DNA of 10,014 nt from an uncultured Elusimicrobia bacterium (lineage in GTDB: Bacteria > Elusimicrobiota > Endomicrobiia > Endomicrobiales > Endomicrobiaceae): positions 1 through 10,014 of the forward strand of contig ONUQ01000062.1 of NCBI GenBank assembly GCA_900321055.1, in the 5' to 3' direction. Every line of letters starts with the position of its first letter. The stretch's first letter is position 1. Shown in pieces: positions 1-7,753 of this stretch. The notes beneath the pieces were generated by a model. That model was given only the letters and a program-made list of their open reading frames with translations. It had not been told where the DNA came from and did no database searches. Position numbers and translations under genes: made by a program.

Positions 1-2082
1 AAGTGAGTAATTTTCTGCTCTATTTTGAATTATACTATCCATACCCGCAAAAACATTATTTAGTATTGTCGTTTGAGTAATTGTTCCTCCGACTGCACTT
101 GCTACTTGGCTTTCTGATAATACCGGATTTAATCCTAATCTGTCAAAAGATATATTTCCTGTTGAATTGTTATAATTGATTCCATACTTATATAATCCTG
201 ATGTTGCTATTTTGGTTGCCGTTATGTTCTCTTTTAACACTGTTGAACTTGTAAATAATATTTCTGTTAGTTTTTCTTCTCTATCATTAAATATATTTAT
301 TGATTTCACATTTATTTTCCCGTTACCGCTGTAACTATCTGCTGTTATTGTGTTCATTTTTTTGTTTTCCAGGTCTGCAGATAAAAGTAAATTTAATTTT
401 TTGTTTACAGTTAGCTCATTAAAATTATGTTCTTGTGTGATTGTACTTGCAATATCTATCGTTGCATTATCCACATAGGTTTTTCCGCCAAACCATGTTC
501 CATTTTTACCTATTTGAACTGTTCCGTCATATAAATTTACTTTACCTCTATATCCTTTCATATTTTCATTTAATACTATTTTTCCTGTTGCTTTTACGGT
601 TGTTGTTGATTTGTTGATGTTTAATACACTTGAATCATCTTCAGATGTTATTCTATCGTTAAATATTATTAGAGCATCCTTATTTGCAAACAAATTTATT
701 GTTCCGCCATTATCATGTATTGCATTTGATATTCCGTTTGCTTTATTTCCCGTAAATACTATAGTTCCTTTTGATACTAAATTGAGTGTGCTGTTTTCAT
801 TATAAATTGCTCCGCCACTGCTTGTTGCTATATTATTGTTAAATTCTACATTTAATCCGTTTATTGTAAATATGGATATATTATTATTATGAATTGCACC
901 ACCGCCATTTGCAACATTGGAACTAAATTCTATATTTTGACCACTTACCGTTATTATGGAACCATTGTCATTATAAATTGCTCCGGCACTCACTTCTCCT
1001 TCTGTTGCTTTGTTGAAGTTAAATTCTATATTATCCCCTATTATTGTCATAGAGGAAACATTATTATAAATTGCTCCACCGTTATTTGTTGTTGCTTTGT
1101 TGGAATTAAATTCTATATTTTCTCCAATTATTGTCATAGAGGAACTATTATTAAAAATTACCCCTCCTTTATCGCCTATCGTTTCATTGAACTTAAATTG
1201 TATATTGTCTCCTATTATTGCCATTGAGGAGTCGTTATCATTATAAATTACTCCTCCATTCATCAATGCACTATTGGAACTAAAGGATATATTGTCTGCT
1301 TTTATTGTCATTGATGATCTGTTATCATTGTAAATTGCACCGCCAATAAGATTTGACATATTGTTGTTAAATTTTATATTTTGCCCGTTTACTGTTATAG
1401 TGGAACCTTCATAATTATAAATTACTCCTCCAAACATCAATGCACTATTAGAACTAAAGGATATATTTTCTCCTGTTATTGTAATTGATGAACTATTGAT
1501 GTTATAAATTGCTCCTCCAGATGCAGTCGCACTATTTGAACTAAAAAATATATTCTCTCCTGATATTGTTGTGGAGGATCTGTTATCATTATAAATTGCA
1601 CCGCCGTTTAGTGACTGATTTGAATTAAATATTACACTGGAACCAGAGATTTCCGTTAAAACCATAGCATTATTAGATATTGCTCCACCTGCATTTTCTG
1701 ATGTATTGGAACTAAATGATACTTTATCACCAAATATTATCAATGTAGATTTAGTACCATTGTAAATTGCTCCTCCATATCCGGTTGTACTATTGGAGCT
1801 AAAGTCTACATCTTCCATAGATATAATGCCTTTATTATATATCGCTCCTCCTTTTCCTTGTGATATGTTATTTTTTAATGTTGATGAAGAAACTTTTAGA
1901 ACCCCGGTATCAGTAACATAAAAAACTCCGCCGTCTTTATCTGTATAATCTTTATAAACTTGATTTTTTACTTCAGAAGAACCGTCAATTTGGTAATGGG
2001 ATGCTACCACAATATCCGATAATAATAATTGAATACAACAAACAACAGCCAAGATAAACATAATTGAAATTTTTTTCTTCAT
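1..2082 (-). CDS. Autotransporter-like surface protein with GGAIYN beta-helix repeats (C-terminus outside window)
   Basis: An uninterrupted reading frame of 694 codons runs from the ATG at 2082 to base 1 with no stop, so the gene continues past the window's left edge. The start follows an AAGGAG site with a 5-base gap. Residues 1-27 form a signal peptide (MKKK, a hydrophobic stretch, then IVVA before SHY). Residues about 51-457 are some 15 turns of a 25-31 residue repeat, GGAIYN...I.GENI.FSSNSA, typical of right-handed beta-helix passengers of the polymorphic membrane protein/autotransporter kind. Residues about 458-640 are Thr/Asn/Lys-rich passenger sequence with no obvious repeat. From about 650 the sequence (LSESQVASAVGG, then LNNVFAGMD) resembles the linker and beginning of an autotransporter beta-domain, so the barrel should lie just outside. 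It is probably exported by Sec and exposed on the cell surface, perhaps as an adhesin; that role is inferred from architecture only. It is divergent from bamA, whose product would insert such a barrel. Confidence 0.88.
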   Translation of the reverse strand, partial: MKKKISIMFILAVVCCIQLLLSDIVVASHYQIDGSSEVKNQVYKDYTDKDGGVFYVTDTGVLKVSSSTLKNNISQGKGGAIYNKGIISMEDVDFSSNSTTGYGGAIYNGTKSTLIIFGDKVSFSSNTSENAGGAISNNAMVLTEISGSSVIFNSNQSLNGGAIYNDNRSSTTISGENIFFSSNSATASGGAIYNINSSSITITGENISFSSNSALMFGGVIYNYEGSTITVNGQNIKFNNNMSNLIGGAIYNDNRSSMTIKADNISFSSNSALMNGGVIYNDNDSSMAIIGDNIQFKFNETIGDKGGVIFNNSSSMTIIGENIEFNSNKATTNNGGAIYNNVSSMTIIGDNIEFNFNKATEGEVSAGAIYNDNGSIITVSGQNIEFSSNVANGGGAIHNNNISIFTINGLNVEFNNNIATSSGGAIYNENSTLNLVSKGTIVFTGNKANGISNAIHDNGGTINLFANKDALIIFNDRITSEDDSSVLNINKSTTTVKATGKIVLNENMKGYRGKVNLYDGTVQIGKNGTWFGGKTYVDNATIDIASTITQEHNFNELTVNKKLNLLLSADLENKKMNTITADSYSGNGKINVKSINIFNDREEKLTEILFTSSTVLKENITATKIATSGLYKYGINYNNSTGNISFDRLGLNPVLSESQVASAVGGTITQTTILNNVFAGMDSIIQNRAENYSL
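712..1932 (-). repeat. Tandem beta-helix repeat region (about 15 units, mostly 87 bp)
   Basis: Within the autotransporter gene, copies of GG[AV]IYN start at 1932 (as GGVFYV), 1851, 1776, 1689, 1605, 1518, 1431, 1344, 1257, 1167, 1080, 987, 903 and 816. A degenerate copy (SNAIHD) starts at 729. Spacings are 75-93 bases, most often 87 (29 codons), and all are multiples of three. Each unit reads roughly GGAIYN, two to four polar residues, SS.TI.GENI.FSSN, then a variable three to six residues. This is a protein-coding repeat, one helical turn per unit, and not an intergenic array. Confidence 0.9.
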
Positions 2083-2087
2083 TTTTT

Positions 2088-2093
2088 CTCCTT
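2088..2093 (-). promoter_or_regulatory. Ribosome binding site of the autotransporter gene
   Basis: On the minus strand AAGGAG lies five bases before the ATG at 2082. It fixes the start of the gene, which is also supported by the signal peptide that begins exactly there. Confidence 0.8.
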
Positions 2094-2120
2094 TTATATA
2101 TTTTTTTTACGATTGTATCT

Positions 2121-2149
2121 ATTATATTAAATTTTGTTCCAATTAATAA
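2121..2149 (-). promoter_or_regulatory. Candidate sigma-70 promoter for the autotransporter gene
   Basis: On the minus strand a perfect -10 hexamer TATAAT occupies 2126-2121. A weak -35 (TTATTA, 2149-2144) lies 17 bases upstream. Directly upstream of the -35, the minus strand is a run of T-rich tracts (about 2183-2157) that could act as an UP-like element. In sequence this AT-rich, the -10 match alone is not strong proof. Confidence 0.45.
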
Positions 2150-2220
2150 ACTATTTTATAAAAAAATAAAATAAAAAACAAAATTTGATAATTATATGGT
2201 TAAAAATTTAATACGGTTGC

Positions 2221-2249
2221 TTGCTTATTTAATTAATTTTTAATAGAAT
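2221..2249 (+). promoter_or_regulatory. Candidate sigma-70 promoter for the bamA-lpx operon
   Basis: TTGCTT at 2221-2226 and TAGAAT at 2244-2249 are separated by 17 bases and lie 40 bases before the bamA start. The -10 matches five of six consensus bases, the -35 three of six. An overlapping second TTGCTT starts at 2217. No operator-like palindrome is evident in the divergent region 2083-2288, which is otherwise A/T tracts. Confidence 0.45.
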
Positions 2250-2288
2250 AGTTGAGTTATTATTTATATTTTTTAGGTTTAGGTAATT

Positions 2289-5200
2289 ATGAAAAAAATA
2301 ATATTTCTTGTAATGTTTATGTTGTTAGGATGTGCGAGTTTATTCGCAGATGATGATATTTTTAGAATAAAAGAAGTAATTTTTGATGGACTTCAAAATG
2401 TAAAACTTAAAACAGTCCGTTCTGAAATCAAAATGAAAAAAGGTAAAGTTTATGCTGCTACAATAGCAAGAGAAGATTTGAGAACGATTTTGGGATTGGG
2501 ATATTTTGATAATGCAGAATTGTCAGTTGATAAAGATGCCAAAACAGTTAAATTTACGGTATTGGAAAAGCCTTATATAAGAAATATAGTGTTTAAAGGA
2601 AATAAGCAATTTTCTTCCGGAAAATTGAAGGGTGAGATTCCTGTTAAAGAAAAAAATTTCTATAACTTTATAGATTTAGAAGAAGCTAAAAGAAAAATTC
2701 TTACATTGTATAAAGATAAAGGATATGCTGATTGTCAAATGGAGGTTTATCCCACAATAGATCACGATACTAATATAATGACCATAACATTTCTTTTAAC
2801 CGAAAATAATAAAATGTTAATAGGTGATTTGTATGTTGATGGTGTAAAAAGTTTTAAGAATAAAAAAATAAAGAAATTAGCAAAGACTAAAAAAAAGAAA
2901 GTTTTTAAAGAAGAAACTTTAAAAGCGGATATAGCTGCTATTGTTAAGTTTTATAGAAATAACGGTTTTATGGATTGTACCGTAGATGAACCGGAAATTA
3001 CTTATAATGAAGAAAGAACAAAAATGTTTATAACTTTAAAAGTTAATGAAGGTGCAAGATATAAAATCGGCAAAATTTATTTTGAAGGAAATACCGTTAT
3101 ATCGTCCCCAAGGTTATTAAAACATTCTTCAATTAAGAAAGATGAAATATTTAATCAAGATAAAGTTCTTGAATTACTAAATAAAGTTTATGACGACTAT
3201 TCAAATAGAGGATATTTACACTCTTCTATTGTTCCTAATTTTTTAAAAAGTAATGAAACAACTATAAAAAAGGTAGAATTAAGTGTTCAAAAAAGTGATA
3301 AAGAAGCTCTTTTGGAAAAAGATATAGAAGATATTAATAAGCAACTGGATAGTAAAATCAATGCAACTTTATCGGATGAAGATATAAATAAATTAAAAAA
3401 TAAGCTGGTATATATTAAATCTGAAATAATAGATATGGAAAAAGAAGTATTGATTAAAAATGATGCAAAACAAAATATATTGGATAGCATGGATATTATT
3501 AACAAAAACCTGGAAGAAAAAGACTATTTATCGGACAGACAAATAAAGAAACTGGAAAAGAATAAGAGTAAATTAGAAAAAAAATTAGAGAAAATAGATG
3601 ATAAATTAAATAAGATAGGTGAAAAAGTTAGAGAAAAACAAAATAAAGAACAGGATATTAAAAACAGTATAAGAGAAATACAAGATAGTGTTGAAAATAA
3701 AACAGATTATATTCTTACGGATGAACAGATAAAGAAACTGGAAAAGAATAAAGCTAAACGGGAAAAAGAATTATCCAAAGAACAAAAAAAACAAAGAAAA
3801 ATTGTAGCAAAAGAAAAGAAAAGAATAAAAAAACAGGAACAGAAAGTAGCTAAACAAAAAGCTAAAGAAGATGAAGTACAGCAGGAAATAAATGATATAA
3901 ATATAAAACTGGAAATAGATAAAGAAGAGAATAATCTTACAAAAAAACAGATAAGAAAATTAGAAAACAGGAAGAAAAAATTAGCAAACAAACTTGCAAA
4001 AATTCAAAAAGAAAAAGTCATAGAAAATGTTGTAGATGTTTCTTTTAATATTCAAGAAAATAATATAGTTTATGTAGGTGATATTTATATAGACGGATTA
4101 ACAAAAACCAGAGATAATACAATAAGAAGAGAAATTTTACTTAAACACGGGGATGTTTTTTCTTCCAGAAAAGTAAGACGAAGTATGGAGAAAATTTATA
4201 ATTTAGGTTTTATTGATGGTGCGGAACCTAACATTGTTCCGACCGGTCAACCTGATGTTATGGATTTAGCATTTATTATTAAAGAAGGTAAACCCGGAAT
4301 GATAACAGCCGGTGCGGGATATTCTTCTGTTGATAAATTTGTAGGTTCTGTACAATTACAACATATGAATTTATTTGGTAAAGCTCAGAAATTGAACTTG
4401 TTATGGGAGTTTGGTGCCAGAAGGAGAAATTATCAAATAGACTGGACAGAACCTTGGTTTTTAAACAAACGAATGGGATTAGGTTTATCTTTGTTTAAGA
4501 TAGACAGGTTGAGAGATTATCGTAATACAACTGATGCTTATAGAGAAGGTAGAACCGGAGGATCTGTATCAATAAGTCCAAGATTAAATGATAAACTTTC
4601 ATTCTTATTCGGGTATACTTATGAACATGTTAGAATTTATGATATAAAAGATGATGATCTTGAACAGCAAATTTTATTTGATCCCGATTTAGCAAAAGAC
4701 AGAACATCCAGTGTAAAAGCTCAAATAGTTTATGATACAAGAGATTATATTTTTGATCCATCAAGAGGTGCAAGATATTCTTATGGTATAAATTTGGCCG
4801 GTGGACCTTTCGGTGGAAATGTAAGTTATGTTAGAAATTCTGTTAGAGCAACTTGGTATATCCCCACTTTTTGGAAATTCGTTTTATCTATTAATATAAA
4901 TGCCGGGTGGATAGAAAGCTACGGTTCTTCCAAAGATGTTCCTTTGTATGAGAAGTATTATGTTGGCGGAGCAGATACTGTAAGAGGATATAAATATAGA
5001 ACAGAAATAGGTCCTTACTTTGGAGGAAATGTAATGACAGTTTTAAATGTTGAATATAAATTTCCTATTGTACAGGAAAATAAAAGAACAATTTTACAGG
5101 GTGCTTTTTTCTATGATATAGGTGGAACCTGGTCAGGTATGGATAGTATTTATTTCTGTTTTGGAACAGATAATCAATATGACAACAGATATTACTTAAA

Positions 5201-5333
5201 ATCCGGTGTAGGTTTTGGTATAAGATTTGCAACTCCTGTTTTCCCCTTAAGACTTGATTGGGGGTATGGTTTAAATCATAGAAAGGGAGAAGATTTACAA
5301 CAATTTTATTTTACAATAGGAAATGTTTTCTAG
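2289..5333 (+). CDS. bamA: BamA/Omp85 outer-membrane protein assembly factor with coiled-coil insertion in POTRA4
   Basis: This is the central subunit of the BAM complex, which folds and inserts beta-barrel proteins into the outer membrane. The signal peptide is residues 1-20 (cleavage likely LFA/DD). Five POTRA domains follow at about 25-95, 96-173, 174-256, 257-318 continued at 580-591, and 592-668. The 16-strand barrel runs from about 671 to the end. Family marks include YDTRD (815-819), the loop-6 VRGY motif (898-901) and a C-terminal phenylalanine ending the last strand. At 1014 residues it is about 200 longer than the E. coli protein. The excess is the Lys/Glu-rich insertion at about 319-579, described separately. 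The ribosome binding site is weak (AGG at 2281-2283, five bases before ATG), but the signal peptide supports this start. lpxD follows after 18 bases, so the two are probably co-transcribed. Confidence 0.95.
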   Translation: MKKIIFLVMFMLLGCASLFADDDIFRIKEVIFDGLQNVKLKTVRSEIKMKKGKVYAATIAREDLRTILGLGYFDNAELSVDKDAKTVKFTVLEKPYIRNIVFKGNKQFSSGKLKGEIPVKEKNFYNFIDLEEAKRKILTLYKDKGYADCQMEVYPTIDHDTNIMTITFLLTENNKMLIGDLYVDGVKSFKNKKIKKLAKTKKKKVFKEETLKADIAAIVKFYRNNGFMDCTVDEPEITYNEERTKMFITLKVNEGARYKIGKIYFEGNTVISSPRLLKHSSIKKDEIFNQDKVLELLNKVYDDYSNRGYLHSSIVPNFLKSNETTIKKVELSVQKSDKEALLEKDIEDINKQLDSKINATLSDEDINKLKNKLVYIKSEIIDMEKEVLIKNDAKQNILDSMDIINKNLEEKDYLSDRQIKKLEKNKSKLEKKLEKIDDKLNKIGEKVREKQNKEQDIKNSIREIQDSVENKTDYILTDEQIKKLEKNKAKREKELSKEQKKQRKIVAKEKKRIKKQEQKVAKQKAKEDEVQQEINDINIKLEIDKEENNLTKKQIRKLENRKKKLANKLAKIQKEKVIENVVDVSFNIQENNIVYVGDIYIDGLTKTRDNTIRREILLKHGDVFSSRKVRRSMEKIYNLGFIDGAEPNIVPTGQPDVMDLAFIIKEGKPGMITAGAGYSSVDKFVGSVQLQHMNLFGKAQKLNLLWEFGARRRNYQIDWTEPWFLNKRMGLGLSLFKIDRLRDYRNTTDAYREGRTGGSVSISPRLNDKLSFLFGYTYEHVRIYDIKDDDLEQQILFDPDLAKDRTSSVKAQIVYDTRDYIFDPSRGARYSYGINLAGGPFGGNVSYVRNSVRATWYIPTFWKFVLSININAGWIESYGSSKDVPLYEKYYVGGADTVRGYKYRTEIGPYFGGNVMTVLNVEYKFPIVQENKRTILQGAFFYDIGGTWSGMDSIYFCFGTDNQYDNRYYLKSGVGFGIRFATPVFPLRLDWGYGLNHRKGEDLQQFYFTIGNVF
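3243..4025 (+). other. Coiled-coil insertion domain inside BamA POTRA4 (residues 319-579)
   Basis: This stretch lies between the POTRA4 strand ending IVPNF (residue 318) and the strand VVDVSFNI (from 581), so it interrupts the last beta-hairpin of the domain. It contains no proline, cysteine, tryptophan, phenylalanine or histidine, one glycine, and very many Lys and Glu, as expected for long helices or a coiled coil. Four imperfect repeats of the form L[ST]x..I.KL.[NK] begin at L361, L414, L476 and L550. Copies two and three share a perfect 23-base match (3543-3565 and 3729-3751, 62 codons apart), suggesting growth by internal duplication. The reading frame is intact throughout. The function is unknown; the position places it in the periplasm. 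Confidence 0.85.
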
Positions 5334-5351
5334 GGAGTAAAGAGGTACAAA

Positions 5352-6395
5352 ATGAAATTAACTTTAAAAAAAATTGCTGATATGGTTAATGGCAAGTTGT
5401 TGTTGCAAAAAGGATGTACTGACAGTTTTCTTGTTAACGGAATAAATACTTTGGAATCAGCTAAAGAAGATGAAATAACCTTCTTAGGAAATGATAAATA
5501 TTTACATTTCTTAAAAGATACCAAGGCAGTAGCGGTTTTAGTTTCAGATAAAATTGATATTGGTGAATATAAAGATAAAAACTTTATAATTGTTAGTGAT
5601 CCTCAACTTGCTTGTGGTCAGTTTCTTGATTTGATTTATAAAGAAAAACTTTCAAAAATTAAACCGGGTGTTAGTCCAAGAGCAACGATAGAAGAAAATG
5701 TGGAGTTAGGTAAAAATATTTCTGTCGAGCATAATGCAGTTATAGAAGAAGGTTCAAAAATAGGTGATAATACAAAAATATTAGCAAATGTTTATATAGG
5801 ACAAAATGTTAGTATCGGTAAAAATTGTATAATATATCCGAATGTTACCATAAGGGAAGATTCAAAAATAGGTGATGGTTGTATAATAAATCCAGGTGCA
5901 GTTATTGGCGGAGAAGGATTTGGTTTTGTTCCTATGGGAGATATAATATTGAAAAAACCTCAATTAGGATATGTAGAAATCGGGAATAATGTTGAAATCG
6001 GGGCAAATACAACAGTAGATAGAGCAACTTTACCAAATACAAAAACTTATATTGGTGATAATACAAAAATAGATAATCTTGTAATGATAGCACACAATGT
6101 TCATATAGGAAAAAATTCTATTATTGTTGCTCAAGTCGGTATTGCCGGGTCAACAAAAATCGGAGATAAGGTAACTCTTGGCGGACAAGTAGGAATAGTC
6201 GGACATATTACTATCGGAAACAATATAATGGTTGGTGCAAAGAGTGGTATAATGCATAATTTAAGTGATAATCAAGTTCTTTCTGGTTATCCGTTGCAAT
6301 CGCATAAAGAGCATTTGAAGTCTCTTGCAATTATAAAAAAATTACCTGAAATGTATATACAATTAAAAAAAATAGTAAAAAAATTAGATATATAA
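5352..6395 (+). CDS. lpxD: UDP-3-O-(3-hydroxyacyl)glucosamine N-acyltransferase
   Basis: This is the third enzyme of lipid A synthesis. It transfers a 3-hydroxyacyl chain from acyl carrier protein to the 2-amino group of UDP-3-O-acyl-glucosamine, in the cytoplasm. At 347 residues it matches the family (E. coli 341). The first 100 or so residues form the uridine-binding domain typical of LpxD (with VNGINTLESA). From about 105 to 315 come left-handed beta-helix hexapeptide repeats ([IV]G.[NG]..I), then a C-terminal helix. The expected catalytic histidine is H248 in MIAHNV, and H285 in IVGHITIG keeps the same 37-residue spacing as H239/H276 of E. coli. TTVDRATL is also conserved. AGAGG at 5341-5345, six bases before ATG, supports the start. 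It sits between bamA and lpxC-fabZ, with the stop codon four bases from the initially possible GTG of the next gene. Confidence 0.96.
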   Translation: MKLTLKKIADMVNGKLLLQKGCTDSFLVNGINTLESAKEDEITFLGNDKYLHFLKDTKAVAVLVSDKIDIGEYKDKNFIIVSDPQLACGQFLDLIYKEKLSKIKPGVSPRATIEENVELGKNISVEHNAVIEEGSKIGDNTKILANVYIGQNVSIGKNCIIYPNVTIREDSKIGDGCIINPGAVIGGEGFGFVPMGDIILKKPQLGYVEIGNNVEIGANTTVDRATLPNTKTYIGDNTKIDNLVMIAHNVHIGKNSIIVAQVGIAGSTKIGDKVTLGGQVGIVGHITIGNNIMVGAKSGIMHNLSDNQVLSGYPLQSHKEHLKSLAIIKKLPEMYIQLKKIVKKLDI

Positions 6396-6400
6396 GGAAG
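6394..6400 (+). promoter_or_regulatory. Ribosome binding site that decides the lpxC-fabZ start
   Basis: AAGGAAG overlaps the lpxD stop codon and lies five bases before the ATG at 6406. A GTG at 6400 in the same frame would extend the protein by two residues, but it overlaps this ribosome binding site, so 6406 is the better start. The overlap also suggests translational coupling to lpxD. Confidence 0.8.
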
Positions 6401-6405
6401 TGTTT

Positions 6406-7752
6406 ATGACAAAACAAACAACTATAAAAAAAGAATTTACAATAGAAGGAATCGGATTACATACCGGAAATAAAAGTAAACTTGTATTTAAACCTGCAGT
6501 AAAGAATTCAGGAATACATTTTATTAGGGTTGATTTACCTGATAAGCCGGACATAAAAGCAGATTGGAATAATTTATCAACCGAAGTTGCCGTTAGAGGA
6601 ACGACATTGCAGTCCGGTAATATAAAAATACATACAATAGAACATATTTTAGCCGTTAGTTATGCATTGGAGATAGATAACTTAATTATAGAAATAAACA
6701 ATAATGAACCGCCTATAACGGATGGCAGTGCAAAAATACTTGCAGAAAAAATTATTGAAGTCGGAATAGAAGAACTTGATGAGGAAAAAGAATTTTATGT
6801 TATAAAAGAACCGGTAACATTTGTGTCCGGAAATACAAAAATCACTGCATATCCGAGTGATAAATTTGAAATAGATTGTACTATCGGATATGACCATCCT
6901 TTTTTATCTCACCAACATGCATGTTTTGAAATAAATAAAGATGTTTTTATAAAAGAAATTGCCCCTGCCAGAACATTTTGTTTTGATTATGAAGTTGAGG
7001 CATTAAGAGCAAACGGACTTATAAAAGGAGGTAGTCTGGATAATTCAATAGTTATAGGTCCTAACGGAATACATAATAAAGAACCTTTAAGATTTCAGGA
7101 TGAGTTTGTCAGACATAAAATATTGGATATAATTGGAGATATATCTCTTGCAGGAAGACAAATAAAAGCAAAAATAGTTGCTCAAAAACCGGGACATGAA
7201 AGAAATATTGGGTTTGTCAGACATTTTGTCTCAAAAGCAACTATAGAAAAAGGAGATGTAAAAGTGGATATAGCTAAACAAGAAGAACAAGTTTTTGATG
7301 AAAATTCCGTACGGATATTTAACAGTATAGAAATTCAAAAAATTATTCCGCACAGATACCCGATTCTTATGGTTGATAGAGTTAAATTGTTTGGTGACGG
7401 CTCAAAAAAAGCAATAGGATATAAATGTGTTAGCGGAAACGAACCTTTCTTTCAAGGTCATTTTCCGGGGCAACCGATAATGCCCGGGGTGCTAATTGTA
7501 GAGGCAATGGCACAAACATCATGTGTTATGTTTTTATCAAGACCGTCATTTAAAAATTGTTTAGCTTATTTTATGGGAATAGATAAAGTTAAATTTAGGA
7601 AAACGGTTATTCCCGGAGATGTTTTAGAATTAAAAGTTGAAGTAATAAGAGATAGTGGCAGAAAAGGTAAAGTTAAAGGTGAAGCTTATGTTGACGGTAA
7701 ACTTACAACAGAAGCTGAATTTATGTTTATTATAGTAGATAGGGAGAAATAA
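6406..7752 (+). CDS. lpxC-fabZ: Fused LpxC deacetylase - FabZ dehydratase
   Basis: This is a bifunctional protein of 448 residues. The N-terminal part (about 1-285) is LpxC, the zinc-dependent UDP-3-O-acyl-GlcNAc deacetylase and committed step of lipid A synthesis. It shows GLHTG (H19), TIEH (E79, zinc ligand H80), HKILD (zinc ligands H237 and D241) and KPGHERN (H264, catalytic), in the spacing of the E. coli enzyme. The C-terminal part (from about 305) is FabZ, the 3-hydroxyacyl-ACP dehydratase of fatty acid elongation, with PHRYP, GHFPG and the catalytic pair H352/E366 spaced 14 apart as in E. coli. All key residues of both halves are present, so both are expected to be active. Such fusions are known in Bacteroidota and some other diderms. 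Joining the two puts lipid A and fatty acid use of one 3-hydroxyacyl-ACP pool on one polypeptide. The lpxA start lies one base after its stop. Confidence 0.96.
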   Translation: MTKQTTIKKEFTIEGIGLHTGNKSKLVFKPAVKNSGIHFIRVDLPDKPDIKADWNNLSTEVAVRGTTLQSGNIKIHTIEHILAVSYALEIDNLIIEINNNEPPITDGSAKILAEKIIEVGIEELDEEKEFYVIKEPVTFVSGNTKITAYPSDKFEIDCTIGYDHPFLSHQHACFEINKDVFIKEIAPARTFCFDYEVEALRANGLIKGGSLDNSIVIGPNGIHNKEPLRFQDEFVRHKILDIIGDISLAGRQIKAKIVAQKPGHERNIGFVRHFVSKATIEKGDVKVDIAKQEEQVFDENSVRIFNSIEIQKIIPHRYPILMVDRVKLFGDGSKKAIGYKCVSGNEPFFQGHFPGQPIMPGVLIVEAMAQTSCVMFLSRPSFKNCLAYFMGIDKVKFRKTVIPGDVLELKVEVIRDSGRKGKVKGEAYVDGKLTTEAEFMFIIVDREK

Positions 7753-7753
7753 A

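Noticed and set aside
889..1227. Plus-strand open frame of 112 codons with a repeated Tyr/Cys/Ile pattern
   Set aside because: It is antisense to the autotransporter repeats and its periodicity simply mirrors them; the minus-strand frame has a signal peptide and ribosome binding site.
712..1932. Evenly spaced repeats resembling a CRISPR array
   Set aside because: Units are imperfect, contiguous, multiples of three and part of an open frame encoding GGAIYN turns; there are no constant repeats with unique spacers.
2322..2336. Lipobox-like LLGC at residues 12-15 of BamA
   Set aside because: The hydrophobic core is short for a lipoprotein signal and a normal signal peptidase I site (LFA/DD) follows; BamA proteins are not lipoproteins.
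3707..3991. Minus-strand open frame of 94 codons rich in Phe, Ser and Cys
   Set aside because: It is the antisense of the Lys/Glu-rich coiled coil of bamA, where the bias of A-rich codons removes stops; it has no convincing ribosome binding site or conserved motif.
6400..6405. GTG start for lpxC-fabZ
   Set aside because: It overlaps the AAGGAAG ribosome binding site; the ATG at 6406 has ideal spacing and gives the usual LpxC N-terminus with H19 in place.
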